Assembly (NCBI GenBank): GCA_949592205.1
Contig: CATIUR010000006.1
Location: 62,802,001 to 62,866,000 of the forward strand
Direction: 5' to 3'
DNA: 64,000 bases
Source: Helichrysum umbraculigerum
Lineage: Eukaryota > Streptophyta > Magnoliopsida > Asterales > Asteraceae
In this document: positions 21,858 through 33,821 of the stretch, in pieces
How positions within the stretch are numbered: the first letter of the stretch is position 1
Layout: each line of letters opens with the position of its first letter
Made by a program: the position numbers and the translations under genes
Notes under the pieces: model-generated
The model's input: the letters and a program-made list of their open reading frames with translations, nothing else
Told to the model about the DNA's origin: nothing
Database searches by the model: none

Positions 21858-23793
21858 CTATGTGTTCACAAGTAAACTCACCATTTCCTCGGACTCTCTT
21901 AGCTGCGCAGCAGTAAATGGTATGAACATGTCGACCTCAGGTGGGCACATCGTTGCCTGAATACTTCCAGTTTCATCCTCGATGTCGATCATAAGACGCG
22001 AACTGAGAGCATGTAAATGAATTTCAATCAACCAAGAAAAGTAATTTTTCAGCTGGTTAAGACACAAAAAATAAATTGTTACTTACAGTGGCTCGACATC
22101 AGATTCAACTCTACAAGATGGGCATATAACCATCCAAGTGAGATCAGCATCTAGCGACTTTTTACAATTAGCACATGCAGTGAACCAATAACTCCTTTGA
22201 TTGATAGAAAGCTTCATTCTCCCTTTGACCCACGCTGACCGTAGCTATTTTAAGAATAGAAATATATTGAGTCGATGAAATGATATAAGATCTAGGAATG
22301 AATGAAAGTTGTTATAAAGTTATGATCGTAACTCACACTATTCAAAGATGCGTTAGCTATTGCAACCGACACAAATTCCTCAGGATGTGGATAAGGTACC
22401 AAGAGGTTGTGGTCCTTATAACTTTCGATTTCAAGAAGTCGTTGGAGTTCATCATGGTTATTGTTGTACCTGAAGTTTAAACAGTGAGTTGGCGAATGCA
22501 AAAAATAGTTAATGCTTTTACATCATTTTACATCACATATAACCTAAAGGGGTTCATCATCAAAGGGTAAAGGGATGTACCACTCGTGCATTTGTAAGTC
22601 TTCAGTTACAGGCGGATTAATCATCAAGCCAGAGGATCCTCTTATAGTTAACGAAAGACCTGTAAAATGATGTCTAATGTATCATAGAGCACATTAAACT
22701 TTGGAGCTGAACCGTTTTTTAACGTAAGTATTTGAAGTAGAACAATGAAGCAAATAGGAGCTGTTGATATATTCATGTGGCAAGTTTAGGCAGAAACAGT
22801 ATGAACATAATTAAAATGACTATGAAGTAGGTAATATAAATGTCAAGTCCTGATACAGGCAAGGAAGAAGTAAGTTACATGTATCAATTATGCAGTAATT
22901 TATGAATATATATACATAGTAAGTTTCTTACAGTTGAAAGTCGTGACTTTCAGATTCATCCCGAATATCATAGGTCTCGCATCAACCATGTTGGCAAGTC
23001 TTCTTCCTTCAATCTCTTCGAACTCATTCCACAGTGTTAGAAGCAAAAGTGTTTTCCTTAGGAAAAAACGTGTGTATGTAAAACTAATTTTATATACACC
23101 ATACAAAAGAGAAAAAAAGAGTTGTCTTACTCTTCATCAACAATGACAACATCCCTTCGTGTTATTATGTCACATCCTTGATCCATAGTTGGTAAGCATT
23201 TTAGCACAATAGCTCGCACATCTATGATGTTATTGTAATGGGTACATGAGTAATTTAAATTTCAACTGCAAAGGAAACGAAAAAAGGAAAACAAATTTTA
23301 CTCTGAAGATTGTCTGAGTCAGCATGTTTGTGCAGGTCACTGAACTTTGTGAATTCAAATTTACATGCAAGTGTTGCTGGAATTGCCTCGACAAGCTCTT
23401 CAACAAGGGTCCTGCTGTTCAGTATCCATGAGTACGGGTAGGAGCTAATGCGAAATTTTGTATCGTTTGGTATAACGACAGCAGTAGAGATATAGTATCT
23501 TCTATACGGTATTAGCGTATTTGCAAAGTAACGCAGATTGTTGGAGTATACAAGTGCTGTTAGCTTTGTTCCCTGTTTTAAGAACAAAAGGTAGATGAGT
23601 TTAAGAAGAAATGAGAAAGCAAACAGTTATATGAAGACTCGGGCACCTGAGTGTCTGTCACTACGATCCTCCTAAAGTCATTTCGAGCTCGACTTTGCTG
23701 CACGTGGCCTTTTTCCAGAACCTGAATTAACACAGTCCATCCTCCTCTTAGATGAGGGTTAACGTCCACAGCGTTTGACAACGGTCGATTCAT
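21858..23793 (-). CDS. RPA70-like OB-fold protein, 3' truncated, multi-exon
   Basis: Inferred exons: 23793-23647, 23572-23302, 23221-23131, 23056-22932, 22659-22581, 22469-22337, 22244-22087 and 22002-21882, each with GT-AG borders, giving about 375 residues. The start region NPHLRGGWTVLIQVLEK and the following exon resemble the DUF223/RPA1 OB-fold. Exon 7 has a CANC...CPSC zinc-binding pair typical of the RPA70 C-terminal DNA-binding domain, followed by MIDIEDETGSIQATM. Family role: single-strand DNA binding in replication and repair; related RPA-like proteins also occur in plant Helitrons. A splice donor GTGAGT follows the last exon at 21881, but the sequence joins the duplicated block at 21855/21856 and later exons are missing. 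Probably a truncated gene. Confidence 0.6.
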
Positions 23794-24610
23794 TTCACCT
23801 GTGTTATGAAACTTTACGTGTTAAGTAAATGTTACATTTAGCAGATAATTCTGTTAACTACATACTTTTGGGATCATCACTAAAGGGAATCTAATGAATA
23901 ATTGTCCATTTTTCATCTACAAAAGTACTTAATGCAAACAAAATAGAACTGTATACTACTTTCCTCCGAAAGAGAATCCCAAATCAAATATGCAACCAAT
24001 GATTTTTCATCTATAATACTATTCAATTCTAAATAAAAGAAAAAAGTATCCTTCTATATATCCCAAAAACAGGTATCTGAAATAAAAAAAAAGCCAACCA
24101 TTTTAAAATTTAGGAGTAAGGAATATATACAATCTTTACCAAAGAAGGGCTCGAAAGAAAACAATATGGAGTAGTCAACAAAATATATAAGAACTAAAGA
24201 GAAAAAAACAGATCTACTCTCACCTTTAGTTACAGCACCAATGAATTGAGAGAAAAAGATAAAGATGAAGAATGAAGCCAAGCTGGTAACAGACACAAAT
24301 AGACATAAGATGCCAGAGCTGAGACGCACAATTTTAACACGTGGATGAACCCCTGAAACCCTAATAATACAGCAAGCTATCTGGCTGCTAATAATAAAGG
24401 AAAACGTGGCATCCAATGAAGGGCAGAAAAAAAAAATCGGCTGTAAATTTTTTTAGAAGAAAAAAGAGTTGCATCAGGAAGAATACCGAAGATGTGCGAA
24501 GGTCTGATGATAAAAAAAAAAAAAGGTATTTGCAACATATTAATTTGGTGAGCCAATGGAGAAGGTCCAAGTGGCATGTTGAACAGTAAAAATGCATCTC
24601 TTTTCATTAG
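23794..24610 (-). promoter_or_regulatory. 5' region of the RPA70-like gene
   Basis: A donor-like GTGAGA at about 24225 and an acceptor-like CACAG about 6 nt before the ATG suggest a 5' UTR intron of about 0.4 kb. No promoter motif could be assigned. Pyrimidine/purine-biased runs lie at 24050-24250 and 24420-24540. Confidence 0.35.
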
Positions 24611-24743
24611 GGGAGCTGATAAATTCAAGGAATTTGTTACTAAATTTAAGAAAATATGTGCATAAACAGTTGTACTGTAAGCATAAAGAGTTGTACTGTT
24701 TCCGTGAATTTAGTAAAAACATCCTTTAATTTATCAGCTCCCT
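24611..24743. mobile_element. hAT-type MITE, 133 bp
   Basis: Inverted ends GGGAGCTGATAAATT and AATTTATCAGCTCCC. The 8-bp target duplication TTCATTAG lies at 24603-24610 and 24744-24751. The 8-bp TSD points to the hAT superfamily. It contains a doubled AGTTGTACTGT motif. Confidence 0.85.
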
Positions 24744-26246
24744 TCATTAGTAGGTAGATATTTCTTTATGTTTGTCTTGTAATCTTAAATTCACTTAAAT
24801 ACTACTCTGACCCCTATATAATAACTACGATATCAATTGTTTTTGGTAATTTTTATTAACTAAATTTACTGTACATAAATTACAAATTATAAATTCAAAT
24901 ATAAACTATCAATTGCCTAATTATGATTAACGAACGTGTAAAAAGGAGAATAAATGAATTATGTGTCAAATAGCATATGTCTAAACGTATTCAGGCCTAT
25001 TATTTACGCACATTTATCATTACTCTATATCAATATTGTTTGTAGAGATTGACTATATATAGACAGACCTGAAACTTTGAAATATATATATGATTGAGAA
25101 AAAAAATTCAAAATACGTTGAAATTATATCCAACGAGCAAATATCGGTGACTATATTTGACAATTATGCCGTTTTCAACATACTGTTATTATTAGTATAA
25201 ATATAAATACTTTCGAAACTAAAATGCTATATTTGTATTAAATTTTTAATATGATTTTTAGACTCACATGTCCCAACCAGCTTTGCTAATCTTACCCCAT
25301 CTCAACTCGACGATTTCCAACGCACATGTATAAACGTAAATTAAGTTAATTTTAATCTGGAGAATGATTCGTATACCACTAATTTTTCTACATACACCAC
25401 TAAATATGATTTGATTTGTTGCTGGTGTACGAATCATCACTCTTTTAAAATCGTTGTAACAAACTTCAAAAATAAAACTAAATGCTACGTGATAAAGAAT
25501 AGGGAGCTAATGAATACAACATTTAAATTGTTTCATACACAAAAATATGCTTCTGTATACTTGTACAGTAAGCTAAAACTGTTATACTGTGTGATGCATG
25601 AAACAATTTTCATGTTATATTTATCAACTTCCTAAAAAATATTAGTACCTTTTATTGGCAAAATGACAACTTAAGCTTTGTAGTTATTACATGACCAAAC
25701 AGTCAAACAGATAAAGATAACAACCATCTCATCTTCATTCTGCTGGCTTCAACTTATCTCAAAAACATTAATATAAATATTATTAGTTACAACACTTATA
25801 TGGTCGTTATTTAGATATGAAATACAAAATTATATTAACCAAATCATTTGTCGCAACACAATAAAATGAGATAGTGATAATAGGGAGAGAAAATAAATAT
25901 TAATGTAGTTGGTCATGAAATCATATGTCACGTTCATTTATAAGCAAAATTTTACAATATACAAATTTTATATTTCGATCCATCTAATACCTAACACAAA
26001 TAATAAATAATCTATTTTCATCATATTAGATTGTTAGTATTTTTCTAGCCATCAAAATTATGGAAGTTGATATTTACAACACAATACTTTATACTATTAC
26101 CACAATGTAAAACATTATAGCATATAGTACAAATACATAACATAATTATAATGTATTCATCAATTTTAGTATTGTAAATATCATCACCCTTAAACATATT
26201 CATTCACGGTTATAATAAATTGAAAAGTTTAAGAAGAACTACCAAA
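24744..26246. other. AT-rich intergenic DNA
   Basis: No gene seen. A small imperfect inverted repeat at about 25362-25437 (ATGATTCGTATACCAC versus GGTGTACGAATCAT) may be a tiny MITE, but no TSD was found. A GGGAGCT...TCCTA-flanked stretch at 25500-25636 weakly resembles the MITE at 24611. Confidence 0.4.
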
Positions 26247-26345
26247 AAGATTAGCCTCGTGGTATCGATGTGAGTTTACAATTATGAGGTTGTGGGTTCT
26301 AAGTCCCGAGTTTGAAACTATTTTATAATTATTCGTGAATGATGC
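26247..26345 (+). mobile_element. tRNA-derived SINE-like fragment
   Basis: TTAGCCTCGTGG (26251-26262) matches an RNA polymerase III box A, and GGGTTCTAAGTCCC (26294-26307) matches box B, 40 bp apart. This arrangement is typical of plant tRNA-related SINE heads. No clear 3' tail or TSD was found. Confidence 0.55.
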
Positions 26346-26428
26346 ATATATTCTGATAGTACTGCGTAATACTTGTAACATTCTGATAGTAGTATAACGG
26401 TTAAAGAGATAAAAGACAATAAAAGAGG

Positions 26429-26617
26429 TGTAAAATAATGAAATGGTTTATTATTGATTGCATTCAAAGAGATTACAAAGACCTATATTTATAGGCTAAC
26501 ATAAACTAGCTTGTTGAACAAGAATACTAATCATACTTGGAAACTGAATCATGCTAATAAAGATAAATATTACCCAAATATACTATCTAATAAATCTAAT
26601 ATATATATCCTCTAATA
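26429..26617 (-). repeat. LTR of TRIM-like element, 189 bp
   Basis: Starts TGTAAAATAATG, ends CCTCTAATA. It differs from the right copy by about three substitutions and by the length of a TA-rich run. Confidence 0.88.
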
Positions 26618-26704
26618 CGCCCCCGCAGTTTGAGCGGGGAAAGACGAACGCTTAAACTGGAATAAAATTTGTAGAAGAAAAGTCTTCAGTAGGAGCAACT
26701 CGCT

Positions 26705-26830
26705 GTCTTGAATTAGTAGCATTGGCTTGCTTTGCTGCATTGACTTGCTCGCTTTGATTGCATTGGCTTGCGTTGATTGCATTGGCTTCTTTTGGCTGGC
26801 ATCGGCTTGCTTTTCTTGCAACGACTTGTT
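26705..26830. repeat. Short tandem repeats, GCATTGGCTTGC units
   Basis: Degenerate units of about 15-25 bp (GCATTGGCTTGC, GCATTGACTTGC, GCATCGGCTTGC) inside the TRIM-like element. In minus sense they would read as a Gln/Ala/Asn/Lys-rich repeat, but the frame is short. Confidence 0.6.
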
Positions 26831-27287
26831 ATTGTTGCGTCGGATCTTTGTCCACGAATATTAAGTGCGATGCTAATTGATCGACGTTTGATGACGATAG
26901 CTTAGGATGTTGGAAGAAAAGAAATTAAAGAACAGGACGAAGAAAGAGATAGAGAAGAGAGTTATTATAGGAGAAGTCGAGAAGAAACAGAAAACAACAG
27001 CAAACTTTGATTAGGAAGAGTTTAAAGCTAAGATTTTAGACTAAAAGAATGTAAAGAATAAGAAAGAAAAGAAGAGAGTAATTAAGAAGAGATTTTACTC
27101 AACATGATAGAATGAGAGGAAGAACGAAAGATTGTTTCTGGAATTAAAGAGACTACGAGAATAATTGGAATAGCAAAGCTTTTTTTTCTTGATATAGTAA
27201 AAAAAAATACAATAGATATATATGAAATATAATATAAGCTATATTAATCGGAGAAAAGAGAGGAGGTGGTGATAAGCTAACAACTAA

Positions 27288-27590
27288 GGGGTTAGTCTCT
27301 GGGAATGCACCCAACTTGGCTTCGAAGTCTATTGTATGCATCTTACTTACCGGTTGGCTTTTTAATTGTATGAACTTTCCAAAACGGGGGCATTGATGTA
27401 TTTTGCTGACGTGTCACTGACGTGTCAAGCCATCCGCAAGCCAAGTGGCATCACCACCGAGCGACACGTCAGCAAAATACATCAATACCCCCGTTTTGGA
27501 AAGTTCATACAATTAAAAAGCCAACCGGTAAGTAGGATGCATACAATAGACTTCGAGGCCAAGTTGGGTGCATTTCCAGAGACTAATCCC
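27288..27590. mobile_element. Mutator-type MITE, 303 bp, inside the TRIM-like element
   Basis: Near-perfect inverted halves of about 130 bp (ends GGGGTTAGTCTCTGG and CCAGAGACTAATCCC). Target duplication AACAACTAA at 27279-27287 and 27591-27599. The centre carries TTGCTGACGTGTC/GACACGTCAGCAA, like the MITEs at 18422 and 34654. Confidence 0.88.
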
Positions 27591-27969
27591 AACAACTAAT
27601 ATCTAGAAGGAATTGGTTGATGACAGAAAACCTTTGGACACACAATGTTTGCGACCGAGAAGAGTCGACACAAAGAGATTGAAGGTTTAAGGAGTTTTGG
27701 AGAAGAAAATAATATTATCAGAAATTCTTTTAAAGATTGTTACACGTAGAATTGTTATGAATTAATTAAAACAAGACTGGAAGAAGATGACGTACGCTAA
27801 GGTCAGTGGCCGAAAGTGAAGATGGAATTGATGGTTTCGAACCATGCTAACAATATTTGAATAACGAATAAATAAGAGCCAATCCCTCCGAACCATCAGC
27901 ATTTAGCTGATGACCGGAGGATAACTATCCTTCGTTAGATTTTTCTCTATAACCTTAGCTCTGATACCA

Positions 27970-28172
27970 TGTAAAATAATGAAATGGTTTATTATTGATT
28001 GCATCCAAAGAGATTACAAAGACCTATATTTATAGGCTAACATAAACTAGCTTGTTGAAAAAGAATACTAATCATACTTGGAAACTGAATAATGCTAATA
28101 AAGATAAATATTACCCAAATATACTATCTAATAAATCTAATATGTATATGTATATATGTATATCCTCTAATA
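27970..28172 (-). repeat. LTR of TRIM-like element, 203 bp
   Basis: Counterpart of 26429-26617 with an expanded TATG/TA tract near its right end. Confidence 0.88.
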
Positions 28173-28177
28173 AGAGG

Positions 28178-28545
28178 AACTTTTATATATCTATGTTTAG
28201 TCAAATTATTTGTATAAATTCAAACAAATTCGTCAACAAATACACGCACGCAGCCACGTTTTTCCCCTTACCTTTATAACTATCACACCCACTGTCTCTC
28301 CTCTAACACCTTTTTTTTCTTTTTCTTCCAGAATTTAAGATACAAATAAAAAATTACCATTTCTCTGTGATTAATAATTTTCTCCTTCGATACGACCCAA
28401 AAATTTCTTTTTAGTATTTGATTGGTATAATAACTTCATATTCGGTTATATAGGAAATGGTTATGTTTTCGGTGGTTACTTGTAATTAATTGTTTTCTGT
28501 CACCTTTTGTGTAAGTTAAGTTCTATTTATTTTTTTTGTACAAAA
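28178..28545 (+). promoter_or_regulatory. Residual native promoter and 5' UTR of glycosyltransferase copy 2
   Basis: Same sequence as 5075-5123 plus 10921-11243, here uninterrupted, showing the empty copia site at ATTCAAACAAATTC. The sequence further upstream is the TRIM-like element, then unrelated sequence. Confidence 0.45.
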
Positions 28546-30973
28546 ATGGTAACTGGTGGTGTAACCGGCGGAACAACCGAGAAAAATCACCGGCAACGGT
28601 GGTGGCGCGTGAATGATAATGGCGGCGCTTCATCTACTATTTCTTTTTTGTTTGTATCGTTTATGGTGTTTAGTTCGTTTGGATTTTTGTATACTTATAC
28701 GTTTTATAAGTACCCAAACATGAACAGTTACGGTAATAATTCATTCGGTTGTCAAGAGGACAGTGAAGGTTCATGGGCAATTGGTGTTTTTTATGGGGAT
28801 TCACCGTTTTCGCTTAAACCAATTGAAGATGTAAGTTTTTATGTTGTTCTTATTTTTATATAGTAATAGCATTTTCAAATTGATTTTATAAAAACGCTTG
28901 TTGGGTTTTTGTGGGTTTTTGATGTAATGAAATGGGTTGTGATCAGATTTGCAAAAAGATTAAAACTTGAATGATTTGGTTGCAGATTAATATCTGGGTG
29001 AACAAGAGTGCAGCATGGCCTGTGGCTAACCCTGTCGTGACTTGCGGTTCGGTTACTAACTCTGGGTTTCCAAGTAATTTTGTTGCTGATCCTTTTCTTT
29101 ATGTTCAGGTAAAAAAACAATTTTTATTGTAAACTTTTTGATGCTTGAAACTGTTTTTTGTTACTTGTATTTTACTTGTAAGAATTATAGATGATTTTAA
29201 CAAGAAACATGAATAGTGTTTGGCATTTTTGGTTACAAAAAATGGATTTATAATCTTCGATAAAAGGGTAATATTTTTGAACCGAATTTTCATTATTTTT
29301 TGGTATGTACTGAATATGTTAAGGCATCGTAGTTTGTACTATGATGTGGATATTGCCTGTTACTGTGAACTGTGATACGATTTTGACCTCTTTTTCACCT
29401 ACTTTGCTCTTTGCCGTTAAAAAAGGTGATGTCTTTTTTACATTTTTTGGTTAATTTGGGATTTCTTTTATCATTCAGATACCTGTTTGTCTTGAGTTCG
29501 GAATTATCCAATGAAACAAATTGATTGACTTTATGCCTTTTTTTTAGGTATATGCATATGCTTAAAATGCACATATTGGTAAAACAGTAAAAAAAATAAA
29601 AATAAACGAGTCTTTTCATTTAGTTTTTGAAGGTGCGAAGAATTTGAAGTCGGAAAAAGTTGATTAAATCTTTAAGTTTTTAATTGCAACATGAATATTT
29701 CTTGTTATTATGTATATGAGTGGGCAGGTGAATATATTCATCATGTTATGATGAAACTTTTACTATTTTTTATTTATCTATTTATTCATAAATAAAGTTA
29801 TTACATGCTTCTATTTGAGGAAGTTATCTACTATTTGTTCGCATTTATCGTGTTTACGTATATAAAGGATTAAAATAAGAATTCTAGATAAAACCTTCCG
29901 AAATTGAGTTTATCCCTTTTGTATTTAAGTCTTCAACCATCCTCTAATAATTAAATGCCGTGTTACTTTGATGAAAATTGAATTGAATAAATGATAAGAT
30001 TCTAGAAATATGTAACATGATTAACTAAAAAGCTCTCTTAACCTAACAAGTGTTGAATTATACATATTGTGCTTTATGTATATCGTAATGCATTAAAAAA
30101 AAATTATACGTTATTTTTATCTATATCTATACTATTATATAATACATTCATGATGGTTTTTTAGAGAGAAATTACTAATTTACCCCTAACATTATTATTA
30201 ATATTTGAAAAACCTACTTGAAATGACTAACATACCCCTACATGTATTTAAATCAAATTAATACTATCATTATTAAACTTTAAAGTAATAAAAACATGAC
30301 ATTAAATTCTAATTAATTAAAGTTTTTATATCTATACTAATATATTATGCATTTTAATGTTTTTTTTAAGATATAATCTACTAATTACTAATTTACCCCT
30401 AACATTATTATTAATTTGTGAAAAAACCTACTTGAGATTAATAACATACTCCTACATATATAATGAAAGTCTTATTTATACTATCATTATTATTAAACTT
30501 AAGTAATAAAAACGTGACATAACTTTTTAACCGTAAGGAGTTACGAGACGTGTCAATTATGGACGGAAAGCTCGAAACGAGACGAACGTGTTAGCAAACT
30601 GCCATAGGGGGTTTGTCCACCATTTATGGTCAAAATCCATCTCTAAAGCCTCCAAAATCAATTTTCTCCCAAATTTTCATGTTTTTAAAGTGTTGTAAGA
30701 TAGTATAAATGATCTCTTGATTGTGTTATTTATGAAATTTTAAATTTAAGCTATTGTTTGTATTTTTAATTTCGTTTTTATACAATGAGTTCCTATATTC
30801 GAGATTTTCAATTTTTTTGATCAAATTTTACGATTTCATTTTTGTGTACATGATATTAAAGTCTCAACACAACCCACGTTTTCGCACACCATAACTTGCA
30901 CCTAACTATTATGAACATTGAGTCTGACAACTACAACTCATAACTCGAGCATCGGGTTTTTAACGTCGTTTCT

Positions 30974-31045
<72 letters not shown>

Positions 31046-31414
31046 ATATTCTAACTTTTTAAAATAAAAAATGGAAAGAGTTGATATTTTTCTTTAAAAA
31101 AACGATATCGTAGTGTATCGTAATATAGATGTTAAATATGTTTTATGTATTACAAATCCAATGAACATGAAACTATAATTTTTGTATCCGCTACATCGGG
31201 CATTCTGCTTAATTAAATAATGTATCAAAACCGGATGATATGATGATCCGTACATTATAAAAAAAATTCCGTAAATCTCTAACTGTAGTGTACAGTATTG
31301 CACCGTTCAACATATTACAGTTCCTAGTGTACAAAGAATTTTTTGATAAACTGCAAATCACTCCCCGTACCCAAATATTGTTTAATTAGTAATACTATTT
31401 CAAAGAAATACTCC

Positions 31415-31460
<46 letters not shown>

Positions 31461-33821
31461 CTATAAATAGCTGGGATATCATGAATATATAAAAATATAT
31501 TGTTATGTTCATATTCTCAAAAGTCAATATTCACTATTCCAATTTTCTATTTAAATATGACGAAAAAAGTAACTTTAATACAGGAAATGAGATTTCGGAT
31601 ATAAACCTTTTGCTTTTTTGTAATAAAATAAAATAAAAGCATAGAACCCGCTAAATATGAAAATCCGGGGTTACTTTTATGTTTGTACTTTTTATATTCT
31701 TTGATGTGATCTGAAATTATTTGAATCGGTCAAGAAAGAAAAGTAGTGGGTTCGACGTTGAAAGTCAAAACATGTTTCAGGGTGACATTCTCTACCTTTT
31801 CTTTGAGACCAAGAATTCTATCACCATGCAAGGTGATATCGGTGTTGCAAGAAGCCTTAACAATGGAGCAACATGGGAACAAATGGGAGTCGTGTTGGAT
31901 GAAGAATGGCATCTCTCGTATCCATACGTATTCGACTACAACGGTCAAGTATGATCTTCAAACCTTTGATATAAACTGCAATGCTCCGTGTTGCTAACAG
32001 TATGTAATGATGTATGTTACATGTGGGACCACACAATTTATATATATACCGTTAGCAACACACGGGTTATATCCTATGATATATTGTTATTGTGAATTAC
32101 TAAGTACTAATTTTACGTTACACTTGTTATTGCAGATATATATGATGCCCGAAGGAAGTAAAAAGGGTGATCTTCGTCTTTATCGAGCTGTTGAGTTTCC
32201 ATTAAAGTGGAAACTCGAAAAGATCATTTTGAAGAGACCTTTAATCGATTCATTTATTATGAAATACGAATCAAGGTACTGGCTTTTCGGGTCAGATCAT
32301 AGCCGTATCAGTACAAAAAAGAATGGGGAGCTAGAAATTTGGTATAGCAACACGCCACTGGGTCCATGGAAACAACATAAGAAAAACCCGGTTTACAACA
32401 CGGACAAAAAAACTGGAGCCCGAAACGGAGGTAGACCCTTTGTTTACAATGGAAATATATATCGTCCGGGTCAAGATGATGGCGAGACGTATGGGAAACG
32501 TGTTCGTGTGTACAAAATTGAAGTTCTTACCCCATATAAGTATAAAGAAGTTGAAGTTAATTTAGGGTTTCAAAAACCGACGAAAGGTAAGAACGCGTGG
32601 AATGGGGCACGATCGCACCATCTCGACGTGCAACAGTTAAGGTCTGGGCAGTGGATTGCAGTTTCAGATGGGGATCGGACGCCATCTGGAGATTTTTCAA
32701 GGAGGTTTATTGTTGGGTGCTTATTAATATTAGTAGCTGGTTCGCTTGTTTTCGTGATGGGTATGTTGCTTGGATTCGTGAGGTGTATCATCCCGCTTAG
32801 CTGGTGTCCGCATAGCATAAAGAAACGTAGTGATTCATTATTGGTTTGGGAGAGATCAAGTTTTATGTCGTCTAAGTTAAGGCAGTACTTGAGCCGGTTG
32901 AACCGGGTGAGTTCAATTCTTCGGTGCAAGATGAACCCAAAAACTAGTCTTGGCCGGTTTGCGTTTTTAATCATCTTGATAGCTTCTATTGCGCTTATGT
33001 GTGTCGCGATTGGATACTTATATGGAGGAAGTGGAGGCCAAGAGGCGTATTCAATCGACAACAGTTACTCTCAGTTCACAATGGTGGCGATGACGTATGA
33101 TGCCCGATTATGGAACTTAAAATGGTATGTACGTCATTATTCTCGGTGCCCTTCGGTTCGTGAAATTGTGGTGGTATGGAATAAAGGGACACCACCGGAT
33201 CTATCTGAGTTTGACTCAGCAGTCCCAGTCAGAATACGGGTCGAGGAAAAGAACTCTCTAAACAACCGTTTTAAGATTGACCCGTTGATAAAGACACGGG
33301 CTGTCCTCGAGCTAGACGATGACATCGTGATGAGTTGTGAGTATATTGAACGCGGGTTCAAAGTATGGAGAGAGAATCCAGATCGGTTAGTTGGATTTTA
33401 TCCACGGCTAGTGAACGGGCCAGGCCCGTTGGAGTACCGAGGTGAGAAACACGCTAGGAAATTTAATGGGTACAACATGATTTTGACTGGTGCAGCGTTT
33501 ATGGATACTCGAGTGGCATTTGATAGGTATTGGAGTGAAGAAGCGAAAGCAGGGAGGGCGGCAGTGGACGAGTTTTTTAATTGTGAAGATGTGTTGATGA
33601 ATTTCTTGTACGCAAATGCTACTTCAGGGCCGAGTGTTGAGTATGTGAAACCAGCATGGGCTATCGATACATCAAAGTTATCAGGGGTTGCGATAAGTAA
33701 AAATACACAAGCACATTACCGGGTTCGAAGTAATTGTTTAGAGAAGTTTTCGAAGATGTATGGCGGTTTATCGGATAGAAAGGTTGATTTCAAGAGGAGG
33801 AAGGATGGGTGGGATTCATAG
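28546..33821 (+). CDS. GINT1: GT64 glycosyltransferase, GINT1-like, copy 2 (4 exons, 753 aa)
   Basis: Exons are 28546-28830, 28986-29108, 31781-31948 and 32136-33821, all GT-AG and phase 0. Domain layout is as in copy 1: signal anchor at 31-53, propeller-like region, two central hydrophobic segments, and GT64 domain with DDD at 586-588. About six residues differ from copy 1: Ser for Cys near residue 30, INIW for VNVW and GSV for GAV in exon 2, TKKN for TTKN, and PSVRE for PSVGE. A basic residue at the last site agrees with my memory of the Arabidopsis protein, so the Gly of copy 1 looks derived. Intron 2 is 2,672 bp against 3,735 bp in copy 1, chiefly because the fold-back element is absent. 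The frame is intact. Confidence 0.9.
30973..31042. repeat. (TA)n(GT)n microsatellite in intron 2 of copy 2
   Basis: About 20 nt of TA followed by about 48 nt of GT. The copy 1 equivalent has only the short GT tract at 14812-14833. Confidence 0.9.
31418..31459. repeat. (AT)n microsatellite in intron 2 of copy 2
   Basis: About 21 units; copy 1 has about 6 at 15213-15226. Confidence 0.9.

Larger units (their letters stand above)
26429..28172 (-). mobile_element. TRIM-like small LTR retrotransposon, 1.74 kb
   Basis: LTRs 26429-26617 and 27970-28172; target duplication AGAGG at 26424-26428 and 28173-28177. In minus sense the primer site TGGTATCAGAGC (27958-27969) directly abuts the LTR, and a G-rich purine tract abuts the other LTR at 26618. 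The interior (1.35 kb, of which 0.3 kb is a later MITE) encodes no retroviral protein. It sits 0.37 kb upstream of the second glycosyltransferase ATG. Confidence 0.88.

Noticed and set aside
24054..24416. 120-codon membrane-like frame upstream of the RPA-like gene
   Set aside because: Interrupted by a likely splice donor at about 24225; composition is AT-driven Phe/Ile/Ser. It is more likely 5' UTR and intron.
26247..26345. A tRNA gene
   Set aside because: Box A and box B-like motifs are present, but the sequence does not fold into acceptor, anticodon and T arms of a tRNA; SINE-like is the better reading.
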